Shown here piece after piece: positions 12,684 to 24,500 of a stretch of 64,000 nucleotides of DNA. Source of the stretch: Hirudo medicinalis (Eukaryota > Annelida > Clitellata > Hirudinida > Hirudinidae); NCBI GenBank assembly GCA_011800805.1, contig MPNW01000218.1, forward strand, positions 99,052-163,051, given 5' to 3'. The position numbers and the translations under genes are program-made. The notes under the pieces were generated by a model. It was not told where the DNA came from and did not search any database. It saw only the letters and a list, made by a program, of their open reading frames with translations. How positions within the stretch are numbered: position 1 is the first letter of the stretch; every line of letters begins with the position of its first letter.

Positions 12684-13630
12684 TTTCACTCTATGTACAT
12701 TTGACTCTGTAAATTTGATTCCCGATTTGTCAAGCAAAGTTTCAAGCTTTTAATGGTGTGGTCCTTTTTCGGTTTTATGGTGGAGGCTCAAATAGGTTCT
12801 CAAATTCTAGGCAAATCTAGGCTTTATTAGACCTCTTGTGAGGTCATGCACGTTTTTATACACTTATAAGTCCCTAGAATCGATGATAAAGTTTTCGTAT
12901 GATCTTGGCAATTTTTAATTTGTGGCAAGAATAAATCTTTCAGAACAACGTGGAAACAAGCTCAATAAAAAAAATTAGGAGTCATTATTCACTAAGATTC
13001 GGCTCAGGTACGATACCGGATTGGCTAACGGATTGATCGCTGGTTAATCAGTCGCTAAAGTCATATTTTTTAAAGCCATTTTTATGGCTTCCTTTATTTT
13101 ATAGTTTGTTATGTTATTGCTCCAAATGACGATGGTCACGTAACCAGTGAGTCTAAATAAATGGCTGATGTTTCCTTGAATTATTATTATTTCTCTGACG
13201 AAATTCGTCACGTGCTGCCAGCATGTTATGGTGATTTCTAAATAGGTTTAGACCGGATCAGCTAAAAGTTAAAGTGGGTGTTGTCAAACGTCCTGCTAAC
13301 AGCTTAAAACACTAGTGAGCTTATATTGAAATGCAGTACCCATAGTCCCCGAGCAACTTGATTCATTTCTGCAATCTTTGGCAGGTCCCGTCAACTTCCT
13401 GAGCCTAATGATTTACGAGTTTGTCAATGACAGATCGCAAGAAATGGTGAATCGCTAGTAGCAGATATGCTGTCTTCTTTATTCAAGATATTATCAAAAT
13501 TGTACAAGCTAGGAAATCAGTAGGGCTTAGATTGTTGATGAGATGCGCCATGCCAGTTTCGGCAATCACCATTTTTGAACAATTAACCAAGGAAATTCTA
13601 TGTCCTGCTTTAGGAAATATATGCCAATGG
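12684..13630. other. Convergent intergenic region with facing polyadenylation signals
   Basis: This spacer separates the 3' ends of DHDDS (+) and the PX-SH3 gene (-). It holds AATAAA at 12930-12935 on the plus strand and its complement TTTATT at 13478-13483, correctly placed for the minus-strand gene. No further gene is seen. Confidence 0.6.
13478..13483 (-). promoter_or_regulatory. Polyadenylation signal AATAAA of PX-SH3 gene
   Basis: On the minus strand this reads AATAAA, about 150 bases past the TAG stop at 13631, which supports the proposed 3' end of the PX-SH3 gene. Confidence 0.5.
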
Positions 13631-14543
13631 CTATACGCGTGTCACATTAGAAAATCCAGGATTCGTTCGAGAATTCAGCTCTCCGAAAGTCGTCTGCTCT
13701 AAAAACACGGCAGGAGCCAATCCACTTTTATCCTCAATTCTGAAATTGTTTTTGTCATTCAACTTTAGTTTCCAAAATTTTTTATATGTTTAATTCTTAT
13801 ATTTATTAATTTTTATATATGTTTAATTCTTATATTTATTAATTTTTATATATGTTTAATTTAAAACTTAATTTAAAATTTTTAACGATTAATTTAAATT
13901 TAGGTGGTTGTAACGACAAGGTTTAGTTAAGTTGTGATCTTGAAGTTCTGTTTTCTGTATATTGCATATAATAATATATATACTATATAATCAAACTCTG
14001 CTTTATTAAAAGTCATTCATTATCATTAAGTTAAAGTATAGTTTAACTCACTCGACCATCCACCACCCATCGTATCTCATATGAATAACATTCACCAAAT
14101 CTCCTTCTTTGAAACTGATTTCATCGTCGTTACAGGCTTCATAAGATTTTTTCGCCACAAACACTTGAGCTGTAGAAGGAATGCAAAATGATTACATTAA
14201 TACTGGGAAATGAGCCCAACAGAAAATAAAAAAATTTTTTCTTGTGGCAGACTATTTTTTTTAAAATAAATACGTTCATGCTTAAACGGGTTTTCACAAA
14301 AACATATAGCGGATAAATTGATTTACGGGTCTCCAAAAGGGCGGGCTCATCATCGGAATCGCCTTGGGGAAATTCGGGTTTGAGATAGGAACTTGGGAAA
14401 CAGATGATTCTTTTCTTATATAGGATTTGCCACCACCCTGAAGATACAGAATTACAAGTTGCTACTCACAAAGTTTATGTTATTTATCAAATTCATTGCG
14501 CATTATTTTATTTATTATTATGCATTATTAATATTATTATTGC

Positions 14544-14576
<33 letters not shown>

Positions 14577-16216
14577 CATCATCATCATCATCATCATCAT
14601 CATTAGAAATATTATTTATTAAAGAATTATACCTTAATCGAGTAAAGTTTGCGATAATGTTCAATTACCCGAAGGGTGCTTTTTGAAAACTTCGACGACA
14701 TCGTCTATCGCTGGAATGGACTTTTCCAGTTCGTCTGGAAGTCCACCATTTTGTATGACTTTGTATTTTGGATAGTGGAAAGGCTCGGAGACAACTGATT
14801 GGTTGAATTTCACTTCTACAATAGAAACAAATTTTTTTTATATATTTATATTGATATTCACTTGAAAAATGCGTTGTTAAAATCTGATATGTAAAAATGT
14901 TTAATTGTACTTTTAACCTTTCAACGGTTTCGACTCGATGTTTTCGCTGCATTGGGAGCTTCAATTAAATATAGGAATGGTTCTATTAATACCAAATGTT
15001 AAAAAATATAGGTACGCGCTTTTTGAGTGCGAAAAACAACAATCGAGTTCAATTTTCGCTGCATTGGGAGCTTCAATTAAATATAGGAATGGTTCTATTA
15101 ATACCAAATGTTAAAAAATATAGGTACGCGCTTTTTCAGTACGAAAAACAACAATCAAGTTCACAGCATGAGTTTATCAAAATCATTATATTGCTGAGCC
15201 TACGCAAACAAGTTCTTAGTAAACAACCAAACAATATTTTCCGGTTCGTCACAACAACAAATTTTATGTGTGAAATTGTCCATATGGACTTCCAAGCCAA
15301 TATTTAGATATTAAGTCCTACGATCAACTTTTTCCACAATCCAATTATCAAACATAGCTGAACATAATATCGTTTAAAAATAGTTAAGCAGATTTTTCTG
15401 ATAATTATGACTACAATTAAATTATAATAGTGTCAACTATATCGTTCGTATCGAACCCTGGTAAATTCAATAATATTTTACCAGAACCAATCCTCCGGCA
15501 TCACGAACTCTTTGATAACTCTACTATTTCGCACTTCATCATTGGATAGCAGTTGGTTGATGAGCTTTTCTAGCCTCTCCAGAATGTCGGATTTCGCTTA
15601 AAAACAAATTAATTAATAAATGCATAGCTTAAACATTTAAGATGATAAAAATGTAGCCGCATGATATAAACTTTATGAATCTATAAAATCGGCTGTAATC
15701 ACTGCGAAATGTGACGTTTACCGAGAAGTTTTTTGATCTTGTCCTGAATTTCAATGATTTCTTTAAGAGAGCGTTCCTTAGCGTACTTTTTAATAGCTTT
15801 CTGAAAGACGGAATGAACTATCAGACACCATATTAAACCAGCCAAACATTTGGCCTGGGATGAGTAAAAGAAAAAAAATCTGATCAAAATATTCTGTAGT
15901 TCGGGTTCAGGATCTATATTAATTCTATAAAAAAAAAACCCAAAACTCGCCCTTAGTTCTTCCAAGTCCTGCTGACTTCTCTTGACGGTGTAAATGCTTC
16001 CATTATTTATTACAACCTTTATTTCGTACACCTGAAATAGTGAATATGCTAATTAGAGCAATGCTATTTCCGAGTTATTTCATTTTTGAGTCTTATCTTA
16101 TATTGTAAAGATTAAACTCTCACGATTTTCTTGTTTTTCGTTAAGGTTTTCCCTTCGACAGCCAAGTGAGCTAACTCCGATTGGCAAAAGTTCTCGTGGC
16201 AGAATTCCTTAATCAT
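13631..16216 (-). CDS. Small PX-SH3 adaptor protein (NADPH-oxidase-organiser/Tks-like), tentative model
   Basis: Proposed exons on the minus strand: 16216-16124, 16031-15951, 15800-15722, 15596-15482, 14812-14669, 14391-14327, 14169-14052 and 13739-13631, in phase for about 267 residues. The start is the ATG opening MIKEFCHE. Residues about 30-115 look like a compact PX domain, with the YEIKV strand, RSQQDLEEL and a C-terminal helix ending NSRVIKEF. The last two exons encode one SH3 domain: AKKSYEA, DDEISFKEGD, GWW, GLAPAVFLE. PX-SH3 proteins such as p47phox, NOXO1 and Tks bind phosphoinositides and organise NADPH oxidase, but those usually have more SH3 domains. The intron after 15951 would start GC. 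The linker exon 14812-14669 is doubtful: another frame there has better codon character but does not fit the neighbouring phases. Confidence 0.62.
13785..13866. repeat. Short AT-rich tandem repeat
   Basis: A roughly 34-base unit built on GTTTAATTCTTATATTTATT recurs in tandem, with two full copies and a partial third, within an intron of the PX-SH3 gene. Confidence 0.8.
14525..14612. repeat. ATT/ATC microsatellite
   Basis: An (ATT)n tract passing into (ATC)n, inside an intron of the PX-SH3 gene. It produces repetitive Ile/Leu/Ser open frames that are not genes. Confidence 0.9.
14941..15164. repeat. 112-bp two-copy tandem duplication
   Basis: A block starting TTTTCGCTGCATTGGGAGCT at 14941 is repeated at 15053 almost unchanged. 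It lies in a PX-SH3 intron. Both copies contain AATATAGGTACGCGCTTTTT-like sequence, with a few substitutions between copies. Confidence 0.93.
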
Positions 16217-16930
16217 ATCCAAACCGAAACCTTCGATATATATTTCGAATTAAATGTTCTTTTTCCAATTTTTGTATTGAAAATTATAAATATCACGTCT
16301 GATATTCTTTATAATAAGTACGCCTCTAAAACCGGTAGCAAGATTCCTTTAGACTCGAAATGACCTCGTATTATAGGTACATTTAACTCTTTTTTAACAA
16401 TCGCCTTCACTGTCAAGGTTCAGCTTATTCGTGAACAAGCTTATTCGGGAAGTTACGTCAGCTAAGAGATCGAAAGAAAAGAGAGTTCTGACTAAATCAG
16501 GACTCCGGCAGCTTAATATCATTTGCTTGGCTTATGAATAGCCATAAAACCGATATGCCCACACGCGCGTGGGTAGCGCGCCCCCAAAGACAAAAAAATG
16601 AATACAATCGATGTAGCTAAAATGTTTTGCTCTTCATCTAAAGTCATTTGCTCAGTTCCTTGACTCAAAAATCGCAAGAGCTCCGTTCTCCAACATGAAA
16701 CCAAAAACAGCACGAACTCCTAATGCTCCAAAGTCACTTCCTTGCAACGGAAATGATCAAAACCTCTCCAAAGGATCTATTTTTTAAATGTTTTTATTTC
16801 ATAAGTGTTTTCAAGACCAATGATGAACAGTGAGTGAATGAGCTTAATTCTCAACAGTATTTTTGAACAAACAAATTTAATTCCACCCTCTAATGCAACG
16901 ATTATGACGAAGGGGCACTTCAGGACCGAA
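16217..16930. other. Spacer upstream of PX-SH3 gene, 3' flank of VRK1-like gene
   Basis: No supported gene. A short CpG-rich patch at about 16555-16590 (CACACGCGCGTGGGTAGCGC) stands out from the AT-rich surroundings and could be part of the PX-SH3 promoter. That is inference from composition and position only. Confidence 0.45.
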
Positions 16931-19900
16931 CTAGAGGCCACCTTGGGTTTTCGATCGGGTCCTGAGGCCAGGTGTGGTTTGTGTGCTCGAAGACACTCTT
17001 GGGGCTGTTAGTTTTTTTCTCCTCAATTTGGTCGGCAGATGGGCAGCTGAGGAAAATTAAAAAGTGGTTGATAAACAATCATCTGAACTGATCATCTGAT
17101 CTTTCTTAACATCCAATTGAATTTTGAGCTACTACCAGCCAAAATAAACCGACCTCTAGCAGAAGGGGAACGGGTCAGGACGGGTGTCCGATTGGTCGCA
17201 GCTGCCGCCGTTTTCTTTTTCTTGGGAGAAGATTCGCCGCCCGCCTCGACCTGTTTCCTCTTCCGAGAGTTTGCATCCGCATCCCCTGCGTCGTGATTGG
17301 TGGACGTAACAGCATTGACCGCTGAAACAATGGAAGCTATTATTAGACCCTTGATTCAAACCATGTTTTGAAGATTAGAATCTTATACTGGCAATTTTAG
17401 CGACTATCACAAACCTTTTTTAGTGGCTTTGTTGTTTAAGACCTCGTCTTTAGCCTTTGTGACCTTTGATCTCGGGGGTGGAGATGGGGACAACATTCGC
17501 TCCCTGGCCCTGGCCGGGGATTTCAGGTCATTGGCATCCACAAGTTTTTGAGGCCTTGTTTTTGGAATCTGGGCAAAGCAAAGTATTTGCACTTGAACAA
17601 GGAGCTGATAAGACTTCTATCCAACACTTCAGTTTTACAGAACAATTGACGGAAAATAGCCAGCATAACATATTCGACTAGACAATAAGATAAAATTTCT
17701 TACATAATAGCCATAAAATCACAACCATACAAGCAAATAAATGGTCCAAGATCAACTTAACAACTCACAGGTGACTTGAGTAAAGCTGCAACAGACTGCC
17801 TCGACTTAACGGCAGTTTGAACCTTTGAAGTTCTACCTGATCTCCTCACCTGGACGACAAACGGGAACATGCATTACTTTGATTCAAATCAATGGTAGAC
17901 TTGATAATCTGACCAATGCCATTGCATCTTAATGATGGCAAGCCCCATCACTGGCAATTTACAGCCACACATATGCTTTGGAAGTCATTAAAGCCATCTT
18001 GGTTGTAAAAAATGGTGCAACCAATAGGAACTTAGAATCTGGAACTTACAGGGGATAGTAGGCCAGCATCAGACGAGGCAGAGCTAAAGTCCAGCTTGTC
18101 AGAGAGTTTACATTTAAGGGAGGTGAGAGTCGAGCGGAAGATTTGCCTGACGTCGTCGTATTCTGGACTCTCGTCGTATCCCAGTTTGTTGACGGTCGTC
18201 AGGAATTTGCACAAACCCTCTGTAACGGAGCGGTCGATATCCTCAAATGATGTTGGCATTCGCAGTGATAATAACTATCAATTAACTTGTCCCTTCACAT
18301 TATACAAGCCCCTCCCACTGAATTGAATATTAATTATTTGAAGCAGCCTACTCGAGCTGGCCTGGTCCTTGATTAGGGGAGCAACCTGGCTGTCGACATT
18401 TCCCATGTATCTAAAATTAGAAGGACCACAAATAAAAATAGCAACGAACACGATTCGAACCGATTAATAAATTTTAATTTTTTAATAAATTCTCACTTGA
18501 TTTTCTGACTGGCGACCAGCGGTTTATTGTTTATGTCCTTCTCCCACGGCAACTTGCCCGCCAACCACTGCCACATGCAGTAACCGAGCGTCTCGAGGTC
18601 CCCTCTGGCTGATGGCCCTGTCGAGAATAGATCATTAAATATGGTTCGTAAAAGTAAATAAAAAAACAATTGCAAATGATAAATTAACTTTTAAATATTT
18701 GAAAGTTTTTGTCATTAATCTGTCATCATTTTGTCTGTGTAAAAGAACCGTCACAATATCGGGTCATCGAGAAACCGATGAAGCACTGCCGAACCAATAG
18801 CAACAAGGAAAACAAATAATCAGGTCATCACGCGGCCAATCGGCTTCATGTGTTCCACTTACAGACGCCCTTGTGAGCATCCCTGCTGGCATATTCTGTT
18901 GTTCCGTCATGAGCCTTCTTGGGGTCCTCCTTGTATTCCTTGTGCTTGCCCTCAACATTGAACCTGAATGCCAGTCCAAAGTCGATCAGGTAGACCTGGT
19001 TATGATATCAGGAACTATTATTATTATTATTATATGACATTAAATTATAAATGCATATTTGGAAAAACCTTCACTCGTCTGTATTACTAAATTGTAAGAA
19101 TTAGCACAGCATACTACAAATAATATTCACAAAAAATGGTCTATTCCAGCAAGTGATAGGTTCAAACCTGGTTTGGGTCTTTATTCCCTATCATGAGATT
19201 GGCGGCCTTTATGTCGGCATGGGCGTACCCTTGACCGTGGATGTACTCGAGCACATCCAGCTTAAAGAATAACCATTGGTTAGGAGAGATGTTAATCATG
19301 AAATCACTAGCCAATCAAAGTCACCATAGCATCAGTCAGCCAATCATCGCACAAGGAGATGTTTCAACAGAAAAGACCGCATTTATTATAAGATGGTAAT
19401 CGATGACCACCGACACCAAGCAACCATCAATCGATTGAGCCAACCGACCACTTGCAGTGCGACACGGAACGCGGTCCCGGCCGGGAACTTCTTCCCGTTG
19501 TTTTCGAAGAGTTTCTGGAGGTCCGTGTTGAGCCTGGGGATGACGAGGAACCTCAACTTCTCCCCGTTGTAGGTGGGGTTGCCCATGGCAATAAGATTTG
19601 GTAGGCCGAGAGATTTCAAGCCACGGGAGCTCTTGAAAGCATTCACTGAAATGCAACGAGGTTCGGGCAAAGTTCAATCGCAAAGAAAGGTGATGATGAA
19701 AATTGACGGTGTTCGTTTTGAATTGCTGCAAGCATCCTCACCGTTTTCCTGCTTGGTTGCTCTCTGGAAAAAGGCCTGCTCGCAAAACAATGGTCCACTG
19801 TCGTATGGCTCCTGTTTAATTAATCAAATGATCAAGTCATAATTAACAAGGGTATGAACAAAATTACAGTGGTTGTGAATATTCAAGTTTTTACAACTTC

Positions 19901-20396
19901 ACTCACCAACTTCATCACTTGCTCTGCCTTACTTGATACTGGTCCTGAATGGGGACACTTTTGAGCTGAAAACACCAAAGTAAATATGAAACTTCACTAA
20001 AAATAAAACATAGAAGTTCAAAAATATTGTGCAGTGAGGAAACATGACAACTTAGATACAAAAGGCTTTCCACAATCTTCGAATGACTAACTCACTTAAA
20101 TAGATGAGACCAAACCCTCCACTTCCGATGGCATCTCCGAGCTTCCAAGTCCCTTTTGCAATATCCATTAACTCAGTGCCATTTGGCATTCTCGGCGCCA
20201 TTTTTGTGGCGGTTTTTTTAGCTGAAGATAAAAATACTGTTTATGATTAGTTACGAGTAGTTGCAGTGAAACGATGCATCCGGAACGTAAATGAGATCAC
20301 GTTGAAATGGCGCCCTAGAATTGTTGCTAACTGTAAGATTAATTTGGGGCTTTAGAAACACAAAAGTAAGTGTAACCGACCCGCTGGCTTCTTCAT
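16931..20396 (-). CDS. VRK1: VRK1-like serine/threonine kinase
   Basis: Nuclear casein-kinase-1-group kinase; VRK1 phosphorylates BAF and histone H3 in the cell cycle. About fourteen exons run from ATG at 20396 to TAG at 16931, for roughly 530 residues (human 396). Visible elements are the glycine loop [11 protein letters not shown], the ATP-binding lysine in VMKLEP, GPLF, the catalytic loop [13 protein letters not shown] (DYG in human VRK1), the VRK-specific [10 protein letters not shown] and a long basic tail with SPKKKKT, a probable nuclear signal. The tail ends [10 protein letters not shown], resembling the human RTRSRT end. Exon 1 is only 16 bases (20381-20396). Two blemishes: exon 19907-19966 has one base too many (AAA at about 19918-19920) for VMKLEP to stay in frame, and the acceptor near 18253 could not be resolved. 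All other junctions agree in phase. Confidence 0.92.
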
Positions 20397-21590
20397 TGTG
20401 ATGTTATTTGAAGATGTGCGAGAAAATTATCTGTAAGTAAAATTGGACGTTGATGTCAACAAACCAAAAAATAAATGTCAATTTCAAAATGAGAAAATAC
20501 GGGACTAGTTATTTTCTTCTACATTTGTAAATAGTCACCTAGTGATTCCTTTATTTTAAAGTCGTATCTACTTGAGATAAAAAATCCCCGCTGTAAACAA
20601 ATGTCCAAAAATGCGCCCAACCAATATTAAATCGATAATATTTGATTCGTGGAATTGTCTCAATTTAATTGTGTAGTACTTAAAACATATATATTAATAT
20701 CTTATTTCTATAAAAATTAATAAATAACTTCACCACTAATATCTTTTTAGTAAATTTTGTAAATCACAAATATTTCCAAATAAATGACCGTCAACAGAAT
20801 TTTAATATATAATTTTTTGTTTCTTCCGAACATATTACTAAATTGTTAAAGTGATCGTAAAACTAGTTGTTAAGCTTTTATTTGCTTTTTGTTTTATTTT
20901 GTTTTGTTTTTTCTTACAAAAACGTAGCATATAATAATTAGTTGAAATAATTTTTGCAACATAATTGAAAATTAAAAATCTATTTGGATTTAGCATGACG
21001 GAGATGCATTGACAAAAATATAATTAGCCTTTCGATGAAAATGTATTAAGTTCTTTTTTGCACTTTGTCAACCAATTAGCATTGTCGATAAAAGTGACAA
21101 TAATATTAGAATTAGTTGAAATAATTTTTGCAACATAATTGAAAATTAAAAATCTATTTGGATTTAGCATGACGGAGATGCATTGACAAAAATATAATTA
21201 ACTTTTCGATGACAATGTATTAAGTTCTTTTTTGCACTTTGTCAACCAATTAGCATTGTCGATAAAAGTGACAATAATATTATACCTTGTTATGCAGTAA
21301 TTCTATATTAGGATTTACTGCTTCGAACCTTATAATTCAAATGAGTCTGACTTTATTTTCTTCGAAAATCTGTTGCTGTCTGAGAAATTTGACATAAGCA
21401 AATAATTCGGACGAATTAACAGAGGTGACCGTTTATGAAAGTAATGTTATAAAATAATAAATTGAAGTTGAAATCAGTTGAATTTTTTTTTCTATTTCAT
21501 GAATGCGTTTTTAGAATATATATAAGTATTAATTTATCGCAATAATGCATGATTCAATTGGAATGAAATTAATTTCATATTGATTTGCAG
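20397..21590. other. Divergent intergenic region, VRK1-like / receptor gene
   Basis: AT-rich spacer between the oppositely oriented VRK1-like (-) and receptor (+) genes. It contains the 174-bp tandem duplication listed separately. The receptor's first coding exon follows an acceptor-like TTTGCAG, so an untranslated upstream exon may lie here. Confidence 0.5.
20937..21284. repeat. 174-bp two-copy tandem duplication
   Basis: The block starting ATTAGTTGAAATAATTTTTG at 20937 is repeated from 21111 with only a handful of differences, for example AGCC against AACT near 21028/21202. Confidence 0.95.
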
Positions 21591-24500
21591 ATGGAAATAG
21601 TTCGATTATTGGTCGCCTTTCATCTTTTGCTATTCTCTTCAGTACTTTCAAGTAAGCAGTAGTGTGCTGAATGTTCTGCTTGAATTTATTTCGATAACTT
21701 TTTACAATAATAATAAATTATAAGACTTTTGTAATTTTGTCTTACTTGCAAAATCGGCAAAACCGAGTTTCAAATCTTAGCGAGTACACTAACCTGTTTC
21801 GTAAGATGAAATCAAAATGGAGCCATGTAATAATCTGCGTAATAATTCTCGTTGTCCAAGCAGAAGGAATGGTTTTCTAATAGTCGACTTTAACTTAAAA
21901 GTAAACAGTTGTTAGTTGAAGTTATTATTTAAGCAATATTTTTTAAAATCACGTTTTGGTTATTAAAATTTAAGACTTTGAAGAAAGAATGTTGTTTGAT
22001 GAGTTGTTCAAGGATTACAACACCGAATTGAGGCCAATCAAAACAAATGACGTTCTATACATCGACATGAGTTACTACATTGTGGCTTTGAATTCCATTG
22101 TAAGTAACAGTTACATTGGTGATGATTTAGAACCTTAAAAGTAATCGATCACAAACCAAACAAATAATCATAATAAATTCATTTACTGCCATTATTTTTT
22201 AGAATGAAAAGGATCAGGTAGCCAACTTCTTCGGGTGGCTACGCACAGTTAGGACACTATTTTCCCTTTTCAATAAAATTTTGATTTCTAAAAATTAGAA
22301 AAAATAATAGAATAAATATTACTGAAGTAACTAAATATTAATTTTCTAATAATATGGCATTTTGTTATTTTTACTGAGGATTATTTTGAAATGGAATGTT
22401 TATTCAGTCTTGGACTGACGAATATTTGAGATGGAACAAGAGCCTTTACGCCGTCGAAACCATGGTCGTCGATGCCAACAAAGTGTGGCTACCCGACCTC
22501 ATCGTACGAAACAGGTTCATAATAACAATCTTCGTGCTTAACCCTTAAACCGCCACATACCTAGGGGGTTAATGCACCCCAAACGCCAAATACTTTTTAA
22601 AGTGATTTCGTTAGAAAATCTCATAACAATAGAGATGGTACCGTCAATAGTCGGTTCCGGCGCTCTGATAAAAAGTACCGGGAACCGGTTATTTCCGGTT
22701 CCGGCGGTTTAAGGGTTAATTGGCTCGGTGCTACCAGTGGCGGATTTAGGGGCGGGGGGCGGAGAGGGCCAAGGCCCCCCGTGATTTTAAAGTCTAAGAA
22801 AAATCTACTTTATTTCAATAATTTACGATTTTGGATGAAAATATTAGTATTTTGTAATCAACAAGAACTAACATAGTGACACGGTCTCAATAGAGAGATT
22901 CAAACCGGCAANTTGCCTTTTTATAAAACTTTTACTTTGAATAAATTTGAATTTTTTAAATTAATTTTTTAAAGGTTCAAAAGTACAATAATAAGCAAAA
23001 TGGCTATAAAATATCCGCCGGCTTATATTTGCATCAGCAAGCAATATTTAGGGGTGACCCTAAGAGGGTCTAGGTTCATGTGTGTGACCCCCGGCAAATG
23101 GTTCTAGATCCGCCCCTGGGTGCTACTATGATTTCACTTAAATAGCCACCAATTCGCTTATAGATAAAAACTGTTGCTTCGTTATTCATATATAATTAGT
23201 TGGCTTTAATCGTTATTCCAAAACAATACAGAAATGTCATTTTCACGCACTTAAAACAATTTTTGTAAAACAAAACAATATATTGTTTTCAAATTTAACA
23301 CAATTTGAATCTGCCCAATCAAGCGCCGACAACATCTACGGTGAACTGTTTAAGAGTGGAAAGGACGATAACTACAAGGTCGTCCTGAAATCAGATGGTA
23401 GCGTCTTCTACTCCACGGCCGGAACATCCAGTACCCTGTGCAACCTTGACATGACCTATTTTCCATTTGACCTTCAAATGTGCTTCATACACATCGAGAG
23501 TTGGACTTATTCGATCAAACAGATGGTGATCAGAAAGAAGATGAACAAAATTAACGTCTCATCGTTCAGACAGAACGGAATATGGAACCTTTTAGATACA
23601 AATGTCGGTTGGCCATTGTTATTCGTATTGATTATCATCATTATTGCTGAATTAATAATACGACAAATAGTTGCGGAGTCGTCACTGGGGTGAGGGGCAT
23701 TTCCTTTAATATATATTTATTAGAACATGAGATCCCAACGTTTCATACTGACAAGCATAAAATGTGGGCAGCTGAATTTCTGGAAGTTTTTAGGAAGATT
23801 GATAAGTCCGCCGTCCCTGAAAGCAATTGAAATTAAGTCCTTGGTTAACCAGCATCAGTGATCAGTCCTTACAATGCTATCTTAATACATTTGGATTTAA
23901 GACGACTTAACATTAACCAGGTCAGTGTCACTTCAGACGACGAAAGTTCTCAGATCAGATTCATCATGTACTGGGGAAGATCTCCAGCCTACCATATCGC
24001 CAGCTTGATTCTACCGTGCTCCGTAATGTCCTTCATAACCCTCTTTGTTTTCCTCTTGCCACCGGACTCCGGCGAGAAGGTCGGTCTGAGCATCACCACA
24101 CTGCTTTCCTTCACCATGTTTCAAATATCTGTGGAACAAAAGATGCCGGAAAGATCCGACAACAGGCCCTTGATAAGTTGGTGTAACTATGCGACGGCGT
24201 TCGATTTCGATTTTGTTCACATTTAATGTTAAATTGTTTGTCATATTCTTGCTAAGATAAGGTTAGGAGGTCTTCAAAACAAGGCGCATAGAGCTAACGA
24301 AGCATTGCAGCTCCACGATAATACCATTTTTCAAACGCGCCTTTTTAAGCACACAAACTTCTTTCAGCCATCTACATCCTGGGAGTCATGCTGCTGACAT
24401 CGATGAGTCTCCTGTGCACCGTAATAGTCCTTATGCTCCATCATCAAAACTCCGATGACCCTCCTCCTCGTTGGCTGAAGATCCTCGTGCTTGATTGGCT

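Noticed and set aside
16519..16713. Minus-strand frame over a CpG-rich patch
   Set aside because: No family resemblance; the patch is better explained as a possible promoter region.
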